In this document: piece by piece, positions 52,828 to 62,896 of the stretch
Numbering within the stretch: position 1 is the first letter of the stretch
Layout: the number at the start of each line of letters is the position of its first letter
DNA from: Vibrio aerogenes
GTDB lineage: Bacteria; Pseudomonadota; Gammaproteobacteria; Enterobacterales; Vibrionaceae
Direction: 5' to 3'
Length of the DNA stretch: 64,000 nt
Assembly: GCF_024346755.1 (NCBI RefSeq)
Contig: NZ_AP024861.1
Location: 1,488,001-1,552,000 of the forward strand
The notes under the pieces: generated by a model
Database searches by the model: none
What the model was told of the DNA's origin: nothing
The model's input: the letters and a program-made list of their open reading frames with translations, nothing else
Position numbers and translations under genes: made by a program

Positions 52828-55452
52828 ATGAATGAATTCATTGCCGAATATGAAAAACAGGCACAAGAAAGATCGGACATAGGGGTGAACCCACAGGCGA
52901 TGACGGCGGCCCAGACTCAGGCTGCGTTTGAACTCTTGTTGAATGAACATTTGTTGAGTAAAACAAATGCCGATGAGAGTCGCTTGTTAACACTGATTAC
53001 TTATTTCACGCCTGCGGGTGTAGATGATGCAGCGAAGGTAAAGTCTGATTACTTAACGAAAATCGCCAATGGTGAACAGACATGTCACGCAATCAGTCCG
53101 GAAAAGGCCGTTGAACTGCTTGGTACAATGCAGGGTGGCTATAATGTGATGAGCCTGATCGATTTGCTGGAACATCCACAGCTGGCTGAAGCGGCTGCCA
53201 GTGCCCTGAAAATGACGATTATGGTTTATGATGCATTTGATGCGGTCAAAGAGAAAGCAGATGCCGGAAATACCCGTGCGGCAGCGGTTTTACAATCGTG
53301 GGCTGATGCTGAATGGTTTTTGTCCCGTCCGGCGGTGGCAGAGTCTATTCCGCTGACAGTTTTTAAAGTGACTGGTGAAACAAATACCGATGACCTGTCT
53401 CCTGCACAGGATGCATGGTCCCGTCCGGATATTCCGTTGCATGCTCAGGCGATGCTGAAAATGCCCCGTGATGGTATTGAACCTGATGAGCCAGGAAAAA
53501 AAGGTCCGGTTCAGTTGATCGAATCCCTTAAAGCCAAAGGACTGCCGTTAGCTTATGTTGGCGATGTTGTCGGTACTGGATCATCCCGGAAGTCGGCAAC
53601 AAACTCCGTATTATGGTATATGGGACAGGACATTCCATTTGTACCGAATAAGCGTTTTGGTGGCCTCTGTCTGGCTGGAAAAATTGCGCCTATCTTCTTT
53701 AATACCATGGAAGATTCAGGTGCATTACCGATAGAAAATATAGATGTGACAGCGATGAATATGGGCGACGAGATCGAAGTTCGTCCTTATGAAGGCGTTA
53801 TCCGGAATCTGAATACCGGAGAAGTCCTCAGTCAGTTTTCACTGAAAACAGAAGTGTTGCTGGATGAAGTCCGTGCTGGTGGCCGGATTCCATTCATCAT
53901 TGGCCGTAAACTGACGGCGAAAGCACGTCAGGCGTTGAATTTACCTGAATCAGAAGTCTTCCGTGCGAATGCGGTGACCGAAGCGAAAACCGGTGGTTTT
54001 ACGCTGGCTCAGAAAATTGTGGGTAAAGCCTGTGGTACGGATGGTATCCGTCCGGGGCAGTACTGTGAGCCGAAAATTTCAACGGTTGGTTCTCAGGATA
54101 CAACGGGTGCCATGACCCGGGATGAAATTAAAGATCTGGCTTGTCTGAAATACAGCGCCGGGCTGGTGATGCAGTCTTTCTGTCATACTTCGGCTTATCC
54201 GCGCAAAATTGACAGTCTTTTACATGCCACTCTGCCTGAATTTTATGAGAGCCGGGAAGGGATTGCACTCCGTCCGGGTGATGGTGTGATTCATTCCTGG
54301 TTAAACCGGATGTTGGTTCCTGACACTGTGGGGACCGGTGGTGACAGTCATACCCGTTTTCCGGTCGGTATTTCATTCCCCGCTGGCTCTGGCCTGGTTG
54401 CTTTCTCGGCAGCGACCGGCACCATGCCACTGGATATGCCAGAGTCTGTTCTGGTTCGCTTTAAAGGGGAGATGAATCCGGGGATTACACTGCGTGATTT
54501 AGTGCATGCGATTCCGTATTACGCGATTCAGCAAGGGTTACTAACCGTTGAGAAGCAAGGGAAGAAAAATATCTTCTCTGGCCGGATTCTGGAAATTCAG
54601 GGACTGCAAGGGCTGAGTGTTGATCAGGCATTTGAGCTGGCTGATGCGTCAGCGGAACGTTCTGCGGCTGCCTGTACGATTGCACTGGCTCAGGATACAG
54701 TCATTCAGCATACTCAATCGAATGTGACTTTACTCCAGTGGATGATTTCTCAGGGCTATGGTCATGCTGAGACATTACAACGCCGGGTTGATACGATGAA
54801 CTCATGGCTGGCAAATCCTGAATTGCTGGTGGCTGATGACGACGCTGAATATGCTGCTGTCATTGAGATCGATCTGGCAGAAATTCACGAGCCTATCTTA
54901 TGTTGTCCAAATGATCCGGATGATGTCCGGTTATTGTCTGAAGAGGCGAATACACCGGTTGATGAGTGTTTCATCGGTTCTTGTATGACGAATATTGGTC
55001 ACTTCCGGGCTTCTGCAGAATTATTGAAAGCCTGTGATGGTCCGACACAATCAAAATTGTGGATCGCACCGCCAACCCGGATGGATCAAGCTCAGCTGAA
55101 AGAGGAAGGTGTATATAACCGGTTTGCACTTACGGGAGCCCGGACTGAGCAACCCGGATGCTCTTTGTGTATGGGAAATCAGGCCCGGGTGACTGAGAAT
55201 TGTACGGCAGTGTCGACATCAACCCGTAATTTCCCGAACCGCTTGGGTCAGGGCGCAAAAGTTTATCTGGCTTCTGCGGAACTGGCAACGATCACTGCCA
55301 TCAAAGGTGCTTTACCGACGAAAGATGAGTATCTGCAAGCGATGCAGGCCTTGTCAGACGGAGCCGGTGATATCTATTCATATTTACAGTTTGACCAGAT
55401 GGAAGCTTATGAAAAACCACTTTACCGGGTGATTCATCAGCAAGCTGTTTAG
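52828..55452 (+). CDS. acnB: Aconitate hydratase B-type
   Basis: 874-residue aconitase of the AcnB architecture: N-terminal HEAT-like helical domain (about 1-160), the swivelling domain next ([46 protein letters not shown]), then the three catalytic domains with Fe-S ligands in [11 protein letters not shown] and [12 protein letters not shown]. It converts citrate or cis-aconitate to isocitrate. GAGAGCA precedes the ATG. Most genomes carry acnB alone; here it is third in an operon with a permease and a PrpF-like isomerase, which points to a catabolic copy. Whether a second housekeeping acnB exists cannot be seen. Confidence 0.9.
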   Translation: MNEFIAEYEKQAQERSDIGVNPQAMTAAQTQAAFELLLNEHLLSKTNADESRLLTLITYFTPAGVDDAAKVKSDYLTKIANGEQTCHAISPEKAVELLGTMQGGYNVMSLIDLLEHPQLAEAAASALKMTIMVYDAFDAVKEKADAGNTRAAAVLQSWADAEWFLSRPAVAESIPLTVFKVTGETNTDDLSPAQDAWSRPDIPLHAQAMLKMPRDGIEPDEPGKKGPVQLIESLKAKGLPLAYVGDVVGTGSSRKSATNSVLWYMGQDIPFVPNKRFGGLCLAGKIAPIFFNTMEDSGALPIENIDVTAMNMGDEIEVRPYEGVIRNLNTGEVLSQFSLKTEVLLDEVRAGGRIPFIIGRKLTAKARQALNLPESEVFRANAVTEAKTGGFTLAQKIVGKACGTDGIRPGQYCEPKISTVGSQDTTGAMTRDEIKDLACLKYSAGLVMQSFCHTSAYPRKIDSLLHATLPEFYESREGIALRPGDGVIHSWLNRMLVPDTVGTGGDSHTRFPVGISFPAGSGLVAFSAATGTMPLDMPESVLVRFKGEMNPGITLRDLVHAIPYYAIQQGLLTVEKQGKKNIFSGRILEIQGLQGLSVDQAFELADASAERSAAACTIALAQDTVIQHTQSNVTLLQWMISQGYGHAETLQRRVDTMNSWLANPELLVADDDAEYAAVIEIDLAEIHEPILCCPNDPDDVRLLSEEANTPVDECFIGSCMTNIGHFRASAELLKACDGPTQSKLWIAPPTRMDQAQLKEEGVYNRFALTGARTEQPGCSLCMGNQARVTENCTAVSTSTRNFPNRLGQGAKVYLASAELATITAIKGALPTKDEYLQAMQALSDGAGDIYSYLQFDQMEAYEKPLYRVIHQQAV

Positions 55453-55548
55453 TCGCTGCTTTCTTATATTCAGGTGGCCGGCAATTTGTCTGGTTGCCTG
55501 AATTTATTTTTTATACGCCATGTTGTACTTTTTCATTCTTGGGATGAA

Positions 55549-55580
55549 ACAGCGCCGGGAGTTCCGGTGCTGTCTTTTTT
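55549..55580 (+). terminator. Terminator after acnB
   Basis: ACAGCGCCGG at 55549-55558 pairs with CCGGTGCTGT at 55564-55573 (one G-T pair), followed by C and six T. Confidence 0.85.
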
Positions 55581-55612
55581 CATTCATTGCTTTCGATCAG
55601 GCCATCATTCCG

Positions 55613-56959
55613 TCATTCATGTTTGTAATTGTCTTTATCCAGCTGATATTTTTGCATCTTATCGTATAAAGTTTTGCGGGGAATTTTGAGAGTATCCATC
55701 GTGTCTTTGATGCTGCCGCCACATTCAATCAATGCCTGTTCAATGACTGATTTCTCAAACTCTGCGACCTGTTCAGATAATCCTGATGGCACGACAGAAC
55801 CAGGAGTGGTATCCAGTCCTGGCTGAATCAGCTTACCCAGTAATACATATCTTTCGGCTGAGTTTCTTAATTCCCGGACATTTCCCGGCCAGTCATGGCT
55901 GAGTAATTGCTGCAAATCCTGCTTGGAAATAGAGTTAGCTGCTTTCCCGTAGCGTGCAGCCGCGACCAGCAGAAAATGGTGAAACAGAGCCGGAACATCT
56001 TCTTTACGTTCCCTGAGTGGCGGAATATCCAGAGTGACAATATTGAGCCGGTAGTAAAGATCCTGCCGGAAGGTCCCCTGAAGAGAGGCTTCATTCAGAT
56101 CCGTTTTCGTTGCCGCAATCACCCGGATATCAAGTGGAATTAACTCATTCGAGCCGACCCGTTCGATGACGCGCTCCTGCAGGACGCGTAACAGCCGAAT
56201 CTGTGCCGGCATCGGCATTGATTCAATTTCATCAAGGAATAAGGTGCCGCCCTGCGCATGTTCAAACTTACCAATACGCTGACTTTCAGCTCCGGTAAAA
56301 GCGCCTTTTTCATGGCCATACAGTTCACTTTCAATCAGGTGCTCCGGGACTGCACCACAGTTAACTGCAACAAAATTATGTTCCCTGCGTGAACTGAGTT
56401 CATGAAGTGAGCGGGCAATGAGTTCTTTTCCAGTGCCGGTTTCACCAAACAGCAGAATATCTGCACTGGTATCTGCCACCTGGCCGATCGTCTCTTTCAG
56501 GTTCTTCATCCCCTGAGTTTCACCAATGATTCGGGGACCAAGGACCTGACTGGTTTTCAGGGTTCTTTTCAGTTGCTGGTTTTCCAGTGTCAGGCGACGT
56601 TTATCGATGGCCCGGAAAACAGTTTCTGTCAGTCTTTCCGGCGAAAAAGGTTTTTCAATAAAATCATAGGCGCCATCGTGCATCGCCTGAACTGCCATGG
56701 AAATATCACCATGACCGGTGATCAGGATGACGGGAATATCCGGGTCATGCCGGCGGATAGAATGGAGCAGGTTTTGTCCGCTGAGTCCGGGAAGACAGAT
56801 ATCGGTGACAATGACCAAAGGATATTCATCTTCTTTAGCAGCAAGCAAAGCACTTTCTGCACAATCGAAAAAACGAGCCTTGATATCAGCCAGTTCAAAG
56901 CTTTGTTCAATGGCAATGCGGATATCCGGCTCATCATCAATAAAAAAAACATCACACAT
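55613..56959 (-). CDS. dctD: C4-dicarboxylate response regulator DctD (sigma54 activator)
   Basis: 448 residues. Receiver domain with phospho-acceptor Asp53 ([13 protein letters not shown]), AAA+ domain with Walker A GETGTGKE, the sigma54-contact GAFTGA and Walker B GTLFLDEI, and a C-terminal Fis-type helix-turn-helix ([24 protein letters not shown]). It should act on the -24/-12 promoter of dctPQM at 43905. It follows dctB by 8 bp in one transcript. Confidence 0.94.
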   Translation of the reverse strand: MCDVFFIDDEPDIRIAIEQSFELADIKARFFDCAESALLAAKEDEYPLVIVTDICLPGLSGQNLLHSIRRHDPDIPVILITGHGDISMAVQAMHDGAYDFIEKPFSPERLTETVFRAIDKRRLTLENQQLKRTLKTSQVLGPRIIGETQGMKNLKETIGQVADTSADILLFGETGTGKELIARSLHELSSRREHNFVAVNCGAVPEHLIESELYGHEKGAFTGAESQRIGKFEHAQGGTLFLDEIESMPMPAQIRLLRVLQERVIERVGSNELIPLDIRVIAATKTDLNEASLQGTFRQDLYYRLNIVTLDIPPLRERKEDVPALFHHFLLVAAARYGKAANSISKQDLQQLLSHDWPGNVRELRNSAERYVLLGKLIQPGLDTTPGSVVPSGLSEQVAEFEKSVIEQALIECGGSIKDTMDTLKIPRKTLYDKMQKYQLDKDNYKHE

Positions 56960-56967
56960 ACGATTTC

Positions 56968-58782
56968 CTACGGGGTTGCTTCTGTCACCGGAGCGGGGAC
57001 TGTCGGTAAAATAACCGTAAAGCGCGCTCCGCCAAAAGGCGACTGCGCCGCTTCAATATGACCATTCATATTCTGAATAATTTGCTGGGAAATTGACAGC
57101 CCCAGTCCAAGCCCGTTTTTTCTGGTGGTATAAAAAGGATCAAATAACCGGTTCAAGTTCAGTTCATCCAGACCATCGCCATTATCATCAATATGAAGAT
57201 AGAGTTGCTCATGGTAAGTCGCAACAGCAATATGGATCTGTTTCTCTGCCTGATTCTCCAGCGCCTGTATCGCATTAGTCAATAAATTCAGCAGCACCTG
57301 TTCCAGCTGAATCGGATTCACATTGAGCCATATAGGTGTTTCCGGTAAATTTAATTCCAGATGGATCTGATGAGCTTTCAGCTGCGATTGGATCAGCTCT
57401 TTCGTGGAGAGAATGATCGGGAAAATTTGTGCAACGACCAATTCATCATTATCCGTTTTTTTGGCAAAAGAGCGCAGCTGGGTGCTGATTTTGGCCATTC
57501 TTTCGGTCAGAGAAGCAATTCTGGCGAGATTTTCGTCTGCACGTTCAGTTTTTCCGCTGGAGATAAATCGTCGTCCATTGTCTGCAAAGCTGCGGATGGC
57601 CGCCAGAGGATTATTCAGTTCATGGCTGATACTTGCGGACATTTGACCCAATACGGCTAATTTTGCTGCCTGAATCAATTCGTTCTGTGTCTGAATTAAC
57701 TGTTGCTCTGTTTTTTTTCTCTCTTCAATTTCGGTATTGAGCTTCGCGGTTCTTTCCATGACCTGAAACTCAAGTTTTTGTTTTGCTTCATACTGAATCT
57801 GATCAAACTGTTTTTGTCTGGATTTTCGGTGCAGAATCAGTAGTCCGGACAAATAAAGAATAGTAAAAAGCATGATGGTGATCACAATAAACCCGAAACT
57901 GTTCCAGAAAATTGAGATTTTCGGTGAAATAACCCGGATTGTCAGGGGAATATTATCCAGATGACGGCTGGTGACCAGATAATCTCCGCTTATCCATATG
58001 CGGGATGGATCAAACCATTCGGTTGTTGTTGCTTTAAAGTCACCGGTAAGATTTAACGATTTGATAGGCTTATCCAGATACTGCTTTGATTGATGCAGCT
58101 TTAGCTGGGCACGCAGTGTTAGTGGTGTGACACTTTTAAACAGCCACTCTGATTTGCTGGACATAAAAATAATTTGATTCGGGTCTGTCGCAATGAAATA
58201 GCTGGTTTTATCTTCCCAGTGCTCTTCAATGGCCGAAAGATCCATTTTCACTACAACAACACCAAGAATATCAGCTGCATATACAATCGGATAAGAATAA
58301 TAATAGCCGCGCTTTCCGGAAGTTGACCCCAGTGCGTAATAGTGGCTTTCATTTCCCTGTATGGCCTGTTGAAAGTAAGGACGCCAGCCGAAATTTCTGC
58401 CGACAAAAGAAAGCTCCTGATTCCAGTTACTTGCAGCGATGGTGTTACCCTTTCTATCCAATAAGTATGTATCTGATGCCCGGATCAGTTTGCTGACTTC
58501 TTCCAGATAACGGTTGGTTAAATCTTTCTGGGCAGGATTATCCGCGTTCTGTAATGCCTTGATGAGCCGTTGATCTTTAGAAAGTAAGCGGGGGATATGA
58601 GCGAATTTATCCAGTTTCGTCAAAATATAGCTGGCATATTGTTCAATTTGAGAACGTTGCTCAGTCAGCTGGTTTTGATAGCCAGTCTTCCAGACCCAGT
58701 GAGCCCCAAAACTTGTGAGCACAACAAACAGGGTAAACAACGGCAGATGAATTCGGAGGAAATTTGACGACATGATACTCAT
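56968..58782 (-). CDS. dctB: C4-dicarboxylate sensor histidine kinase DctB
   Basis: About 604 residues. Membrane segment 1 is near 8-28 (IHLPLFTLFVVLTSFGAHWVW), the periplasmic double-PAS (PDC) sensor runs to about 300 with GWRPYFQQAIQGNESHYYALGSTSGKRGYYYSYPI, membrane segment 2 is near 305-330, then a coiled coil, the H-box MSASISHELNNPLAAIRSFADNG and ATP-site boxes (NLLTNAIQALE, DNGDGLDE, GLGLGLSISQQII). The start is uncertain among ATGs at 58845, 58782 and 58773; the two inner ones keep the family N terminus. It pairs with DctD. Confidence 0.92.
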   Translation of the reverse strand: MSIMSSNFLRIHLPLFTLFVVLTSFGAHWVWKTGYQNQLTEQRSQIEQYASYILTKLDKFAHIPRLLSKDQRLIKALQNADNPAQKDLTNRYLEEVSKLIRASDTYLLDRKGNTIAASNWNQELSFVGRNFGWRPYFQQAIQGNESHYYALGSTSGKRGYYYSYPIVYAADILGVVVVKMDLSAIEEHWEDKTSYFIATDPNQIIFMSSKSEWLFKSVTPLTLRAQLKLHQSKQYLDKPIKSLNLTGDFKATTTEWFDPSRIWISGDYLVTSRHLDNIPLTIRVISPKISIFWNSFGFIVITIMLFTILYLSGLLILHRKSRQKQFDQIQYEAKQKLEFQVMERTAKLNTEIEERKKTEQQLIQTQNELIQAAKLAVLGQMSASISHELNNPLAAIRSFADNGRRFISSGKTERADENLARIASLTERMAKISTQLRSFAKKTDNDELVVAQIFPIILSTKELIQSQLKAHQIHLELNLPETPIWLNVNPIQLEQVLLNLLTNAIQALENQAEKQIHIAVATYHEQLYLHIDDNGDGLDELNLNRLFDPFYTTRKNGLGLGLSISQQIIQNMNGHIEAAQSPFGGARFTVILPTVPAPVTEATP

Positions 58783-58908
58783 TTTCAGATGGAACCGGAC
58801 GATGACTTCAATTTTATGGTGCAAATCACTGTAACAATAAGGCACGTTGTGTGAAATTCAGAGCAAGATCTCTTTTTGGATACTTAACATAAAAAAAGTC
58901 ATTATAAC

Positions 58909-58935
58909 CTTGAAATTTATTATTTAGCCCCAATT
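58909..58935 (+). promoter_or_regulatory. Sigma32-like promoter upstream of tig
   Basis: CTTGAAA (58909-58915), 12 bases, then CCCCAATT (58928-58935), near the heat-shock consensus CTTGAAA / CCCCATNT. The spacing is at the short end, so the call is tentative. Confidence 0.45.
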
Positions 58936-59228
58936 CACTTTTGCTATGGAAGAATGAGTCCGGATAATTTTGTTATCTTTGCTAGAAAAATGTGCAGCAA
59001 GGCACTTCAGCGTCCAGATAAACTCGACAGTTGTATTTCTGATCGTTAGAATGTCGCGTCTGAAAAAATTGTCCTGAGTTTGACGGGAGCATATCCGATA
59101 AGTGGTTCTGTCGTGGTGTTGGGGTTAGTCAATGACATCACCGCTCACAAGTTAAGTTATGATGTACCTGCTACAGGTATGGCAAATGAATGCAATCCGG
59201 ATCAAGTTTTTTGATACAGATTCATAAT

Positions 59229-59252
59229 GCTCAGGATTTCTGAGCTATTTTT
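59229..59252 (+). terminator. Terminator-like hairpin in the tig leader
   Basis: GCTCAG at 59229-59234 pairs with CTGAGC at 59240-59245 around GATTT, followed by TATTTTT. It ends only 15 nt before the tig start codon, so it could attenuate tig transcription or affect initiation. Confidence 0.6.
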
Positions 59253-59267
59253 GAGGTTTATAATACA

Positions 59268-60572
59268 ATGCAAGTTACTGTTGAAACGCTAGAAGGCCTG
59301 GAGCGCCGTCTGAATATTACTGTTCCTGCTGCTAACATCGAAGACGCTGTTACTGCGGAACTACGCAACATCGCTAAAAACCGTCGTTTCGATGGTTTCC
59401 GTAAAGGTAAAGTACCTTTGAAAATGGTTGCAAAGATGTACGGCCAGGCAGTTCGTCAGGATGTGCTGGGTGAAGTCATGCACCGTCATTTCATTGAAGC
59501 GATTGTTCAGGAAAAAATTAATCCGGCTGGCGCACCAACATTTGCTCCTGTTGAAAATGAAGAAAAACAGGATCTTGTATTCAATGCGACTTTTGAAGTT
59601 TACCCTGAAGTTGAGCTGAAAGGCCTTGATAACATTGAGGTAGAAAAGCCGAATGTTGAAGTGAAAGACGAAGATGTTGCTGAAATGCTGGAAACTTTGC
59701 GTAAGCAGCAGGCAACATGGAAAGAAGTTGATGCAGCGGCTGAAGAAGGCAAGCGTGTCACAATTGATTTTGTTGGTTCCGTTGATGGGGAAGAGTTTGA
59801 AGGTGGTAAAGCTGAAAGCTTCCCGCTGGAAATGGGCGCTGGCCGCATGATCCCAGGTTTTGAAGATGGTATCGCAGGTAAAACTGCTGGTATGGAATTT
59901 GATTTCGATGTGACTTTCCCGGAAGATTACCATGCTGAAAACCTGAAAGGAAAGGCAGCTAAATTTGCGATTAAAGTCATTAAAGTTGAAGAACAGGAAC
60001 TGCCTGAGCTCAACGACGAATTCGTAGAAAAATTTGGTGTTGGTGAAGGTGGCGTTGAAGGCCTGAAAGTTGAAGTTCGCAAGAATATGGAACGTGAACT
60101 GAAACAGGCTGTGAAACAGCGCATCAAGCAGCAAGTACTGGATGGTCTGGTCAAAGAAAATGATATCGATGTGCCAAGTGCTTTGATTGATCAGGAAATT
60201 CAGACGCTGCGTCAACAGGCAGCACAGCGCTTTGGCGGTAACCCTGAAGCAGCGGCTCAGCTACCACGTGAACTATTTGAAGAACAGGCAAAACGTCGTG
60301 TTGTCGTCGGTCTTCTTCTTGGTGAAGTGATCAAGTCTGAAGCGCTGGAAGCAGATGACGAGAAAGTGAAAGCATTGATTGAAGATGTGGCCACTGCTTA
60401 CGAAGATCCTGCTGAAGTTGTTGAATATTATCAGCAGAATGAAGAAATGATGAACAACATGCGTAATGTTGCGCTTGAAGAACAGGCGATTGATGCGCTG
60501 GTTGCGAAGGCAAAAATTTCAGAAAAAGAATTTGGCTTTACGGAGCTGATGAATTCTCAGTCTGCAGCGTAA
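59268..60572 (+). CDS. tig: Trigger factor
   Basis: Ribosome-bound chaperone and prolyl isomerase, 434 residues. N-terminal ribosome-binding domain with the GFRKGKVP signature near 43-50, FKBP-type isomerase domain around 155-245 ([41 protein letters not shown]) and a helical C-terminal chaperone domain. GAGG lies about 12 nt before the ATG, directly after the hairpin at 59229. It leads the conserved tig-clpP-clpX-lon series. Confidence 0.97.
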   Translation: MQVTVETLEGLERRLNITVPAANIEDAVTAELRNIAKNRRFDGFRKGKVPLKMVAKMYGQAVRQDVLGEVMHRHFIEAIVQEKINPAGAPTFAPVENEEKQDLVFNATFEVYPEVELKGLDNIEVEKPNVEVKDEDVAEMLETLRKQQATWKEVDAAAEEGKRVTIDFVGSVDGEEFEGGKAESFPLEMGAGRMIPGFEDGIAGKTAGMEFDFDVTFPEDYHAENLKGKAAKFAIKVIKVEEQELPELNDEFVEKFGVGEGGVEGLKVEVRKNMERELKQAVKQRIKQQVLDGLVKENDIDVPSALIDQEIQTLRQQAAQRFGGNPEAAAQLPRELFEEQAKRRVVVGLLLGEVIKSEALEADDEKVKALIEDVATAYEDPAEVVEYYQQNEEMMNNMRNVALEEQAIDALVAKAKISEKEFGFTELMNSQSAA

Positions 60573-60623
60573 TAAGCAATATCTATCATAGAAGGTTGAC
60601 TTCCAGTTAACTATTCTGCTAAC

Positions 60624-60662
60624 AATGGTCCGTATGATATCCGTCATTCGGACCATTATTTT
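60624..60662 (+). terminator. Terminator between tig and clpP
   Basis: AATGGTCCG at 60624-60632 pairs with CGGACCATT at 60649-60657, with an inner ATGA/TCAT stem, followed by ATTTTA. It lies just before the clpP start. Confidence 0.75.
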
Positions 60663-60676
60663 AGGGACATAAGAAT

Positions 60677-61302
60677 ATGAGCTACCAAGAAAAAAACGTA
60701 ATGTCGCCAATTGTTGATGCACTTGTACCAATGGTGGTCGAACAGACCTCTCGTGGCGAACGTTCCTACGATATCTATTCCCGGCTATTGAAAGAGCGCA
60801 TCATTTTTTGACGGGGCAGGTTGAAGATCAAATGGCTAATCTCGTTGCTGCTCAGTTACTTTTTCTGGAGTCGGAAAATCCTGATAAAGATATTTTTCTA
60901 TATATCAACTCTCCTGGGGGCAGTGTCTCAGCAGGGATGTCCATCTACGATACAATGCAGTTTATTAAACCCGATGTCAGCACAGTTTGTATGGGGCAGG
61001 CATGTTCTATGGGATCATTTTTGTTAGCAGGTGGGACCGCAGGAAAGCGCTTTGCTTTACCAAACTCCAGAGTGATGATTCACCAGCCTTTAGGTGGATT
61101 TCAGGGGCAGGCGTCTGATATTCAAATTCATGCTCAGGAAATTTTATCTATCAAGAAAAAGTTGAATAAGCTGCTCTCTGAGCATACAGGACAACCGATT
61201 GAAGTGATTGAACAGGATACTGACAGAGATAATTTCATGTCAGCACAGCAGGCTGTTGATTATGGATTGGTTGATGCTGTTCTCACACATCGTAATGATT
61301 AA
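60677..61302 (+). pseudogene. clpP: ATP-dependent Clp protease proteolytic subunit, frameshifted
   Basis: The frame opens at ATG 60677 ([20 protein letters not shown]... to LLKERIIF, 44 residues) and hits TGA at 60809-60811 within a run of six T (60804-60809). One more T would restore the family sequence [34 protein letters not shown]. The rest continues in the -1 frame from 60808 to 61302 with the catalytic Ser in [14 protein letters not shown], His in [11 protein letters not shown] and Asp near the C terminus all intact. Restored length would be 208 residues, normal for ClpP. The cause may be a homopolymer error in the sequence, a real mutation, or slippage. clpX is intact downstream. Confidence 0.9.
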
Positions 61303-61503
61303 TCCGTGTTAAACTAACAACTCATATTTGAAAGTGTAGCTATGTTTATGAATTTGCCCGAAAGCGTTGGACAGAGTTATGGTTCTTTACAGGTTGTGAT
61401 GCTGCAATTTCAATAATGTGGGCTATACACAGATAGAATGACGCAATTTTTACCAAATTGTTATACACTCACTCATAACGAGTAAAGGCTAAGAGGTTAG
61501 CGA

Positions 61504-62778
61504 ATGACAGATACAAGCAAAGAGAGCGGAAAGTTGTTGTACTGCTCTTTCTGTGGCAAGAGCCAACACGAAGTTCGCAAACTGATCGCAGGTCCTTCTG
61601 TTTATATATGTGATGAATGTGTTGACTTATGTAACGATATCATCCGGGAAGAAATTAAAGATGCTTTGCCAAAGAAAGAGTCAACTGCGTTACCAACGCC
61701 CAGACAAATTCGTGAGCATCTTGACGACTATGTGATTGGTCAGGAACATGCGAAAAAGGTTTTAGCTGTTGCAGTTTACAACCATTACAAGCGCCTGAGA
61801 AATGGTGATAAAACCAGTGACGGTGTTGAGCTGGGTAAAAGTAATATTTTGCTGATTGGTCCGACAGGAAGTGGTAAAACATTACTTGCAGAGACATTAG
61901 CTCGCTTTTTAGATGTTCCGTTTACAATGGCAGATGCGACTACACTGACAGAAGCAGGTTATGTCGGTGAAGACGTCGAAAATATCATACAGAAACTTCT
62001 GCAGAAATGTGATTATGATGTAGCGAAAGCTGAACGCGGTATCGTATATATTGATGAAATAGATAAGATTTCCCGTAAATCAGAGAACCCTTCGATTACG
62101 CGTGACGTCTCTGGCGAAGGTGTTCAGCAGGCGTTGCTCAAGTTAATCGAAGGAACTGTGGCTTCAGTTCCTCCCCAGGGTGGAAGAAAGCATCCTCAGC
62201 AAGAGTTTTTACAGGTTGATACCTCTAAAATCCTGTTTATTTGCGGCGGGGCATTTGCCGGACTGGACAAAGTTATTGATCAGCGTGTTGCTACCGGTAC
62301 TGGTATTGGATTTGGTGCTGAGGTGCGTTCGAAAGATGAAAGTACTGCTGTTGGCGAGTTATTTAAAAAAGTTGAACCAGAAGATTTGGTTAAGTATGGG
62401 TTGATCCCTGAGTTCATTGGTCGTTTACCAGTCACAGCGACTTTAACTGAATTAGATGAAGATGCTTTAGTCAAAATCCTTTGTGAACCGAAAAATGCAT
62501 TGACGAAGCAATATGGTGCGCTTTTCGAACTGGAAGATGTTGAACTTGAATTGCGGGAAGATGCTTTACGGGCAATTGCCAACAAAGCGATGAACCGGAA
62601 AACGGGGGCACGTGGCCTGCGTTCGATTCTTGAAGCTGTTTTGCTTGAAACGATGTATGAGCTTCCTTCCATGGAAAGTGTGACTAAAGTGGTCATTGAT
62701 GAATCAGTTATTAAAGGTGAGTCTGAGCCGTTGCTCATCTACTCCAGCAGTGAGAATCAAGCTGCCGGTGCTGAATAA
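61504..62778 (+). CDS. clpX: Clp protease ATP-binding subunit ClpX
   Basis: AAA+ unfoldase that feeds proteins to ClpP, 424 residues. N-terminal zinc domain with four Cys ([23 protein letters not shown]), Walker A GPTGSGKT, Walker [11 protein letters not shown], the pore loop GYVGED and the IGF loop for ClpP docking ([11 protein letters not shown]). GAGG is upstream of the ATG. It lies 201 bp after the broken clpP frame. Confidence 0.97.
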   Translation: MTDTSKESGKLLYCSFCGKSQHEVRKLIAGPSVYICDECVDLCNDIIREEIKDALPKKESTALPTPRQIREHLDDYVIGQEHAKKVLAVAVYNHYKRLRNGDKTSDGVELGKSNILLIGPTGSGKTLLAETLARFLDVPFTMADATTLTEAGYVGEDVENIIQKLLQKCDYDVAKAERGIVYIDEIDKISRKSENPSITRDVSGEGVQQALLKLIEGTVASVPPQGGRKHPQQEFLQVDTSKILFICGGAFAGLDKVIDQRVATGTGIGFGAEVRSKDESTAVGELFKKVEPEDLVKYGLIPEFIGRLPVTATLTELDEDALVKILCEPKNALTKQYGALFELEDVELELREDALRAIANKAMNRKTGARGLRSILEAVLLETMYELPSMESVTKVVIDESVIKGESEPLLIYSSSENQAAGAE

Positions 62779-62791
62779 TTCAGCAAAAGAT

Positions 62792-62823
62792 AAAAAAGGA
62801 GGTAATCATTACCTCCTTTTTTC
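62792..62823 (+). terminator. Terminator after clpX
   Basis: A perfect 14-bp stem (62792-62805 with 62809-62822) AAAAAAGGAGGTAA with a 3-nt loop and six T. The symmetrical A and T runs make it work on both strands in principle. Confidence 0.85.
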
Positions 62824-62833
62824 TATTATATGA

Positions 62834-62860
62834 TTGAATCCAGTGATTTAACCCCCATAT
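62834..62860 (+). promoter_or_regulatory. Heat-shock (sigma32) promoter of lon
   Basis: TTGAA at 62834-62838, 14 bases, then CCCCATAT at 62853-62860, a full match to the sigma32 -10 consensus CCCCATNT. It lies 36 bp upstream of the lon start codon; lon is a known heat-shock gene in E. coli. Confidence 0.75.
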
Positions 62861-62896
62861 ACTGCCATAACAGACTGAAGCGGAAGAGAGAAGAAT

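Larger units (their letters stand above)
58783..59267 (+). promoter_or_regulatory. Leader and promoter region of tig
   Basis: 485 bp without a gene between dctB (minus) and tig (plus). It has a sigma32-like promoter at 58909-58935, a TACCTG/CAGGTA hairpin at 59165-59179 and a terminator-like hairpin at 59229-59252 just upstream of tig. A transcript from the first would have a leader of about 325 nt. Confidence 0.5.

Noticed and set aside
51604..55452. 2-methylcitrate (propionate) operon with prpF and acnD
   Set aside because: The aconitase has the AcnB domain order rather than AcnD, and prpB, prpC and prpR are missing from the neighbourhood.
59361..60215. A 284-codon minus-strand frame within tig
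   Set aside because: It is Phe- and Asn-rich, has no recognisable domain, and is fully antisense to a highly conserved gene; its openness follows from tig codon use.
60804..60811. Programmed frameshift in clpP
   Set aside because: I know of no conserved clpP frameshift signal, the T-run is only six long, and a missing T is the simpler explanation; kept only as a minor alternative.
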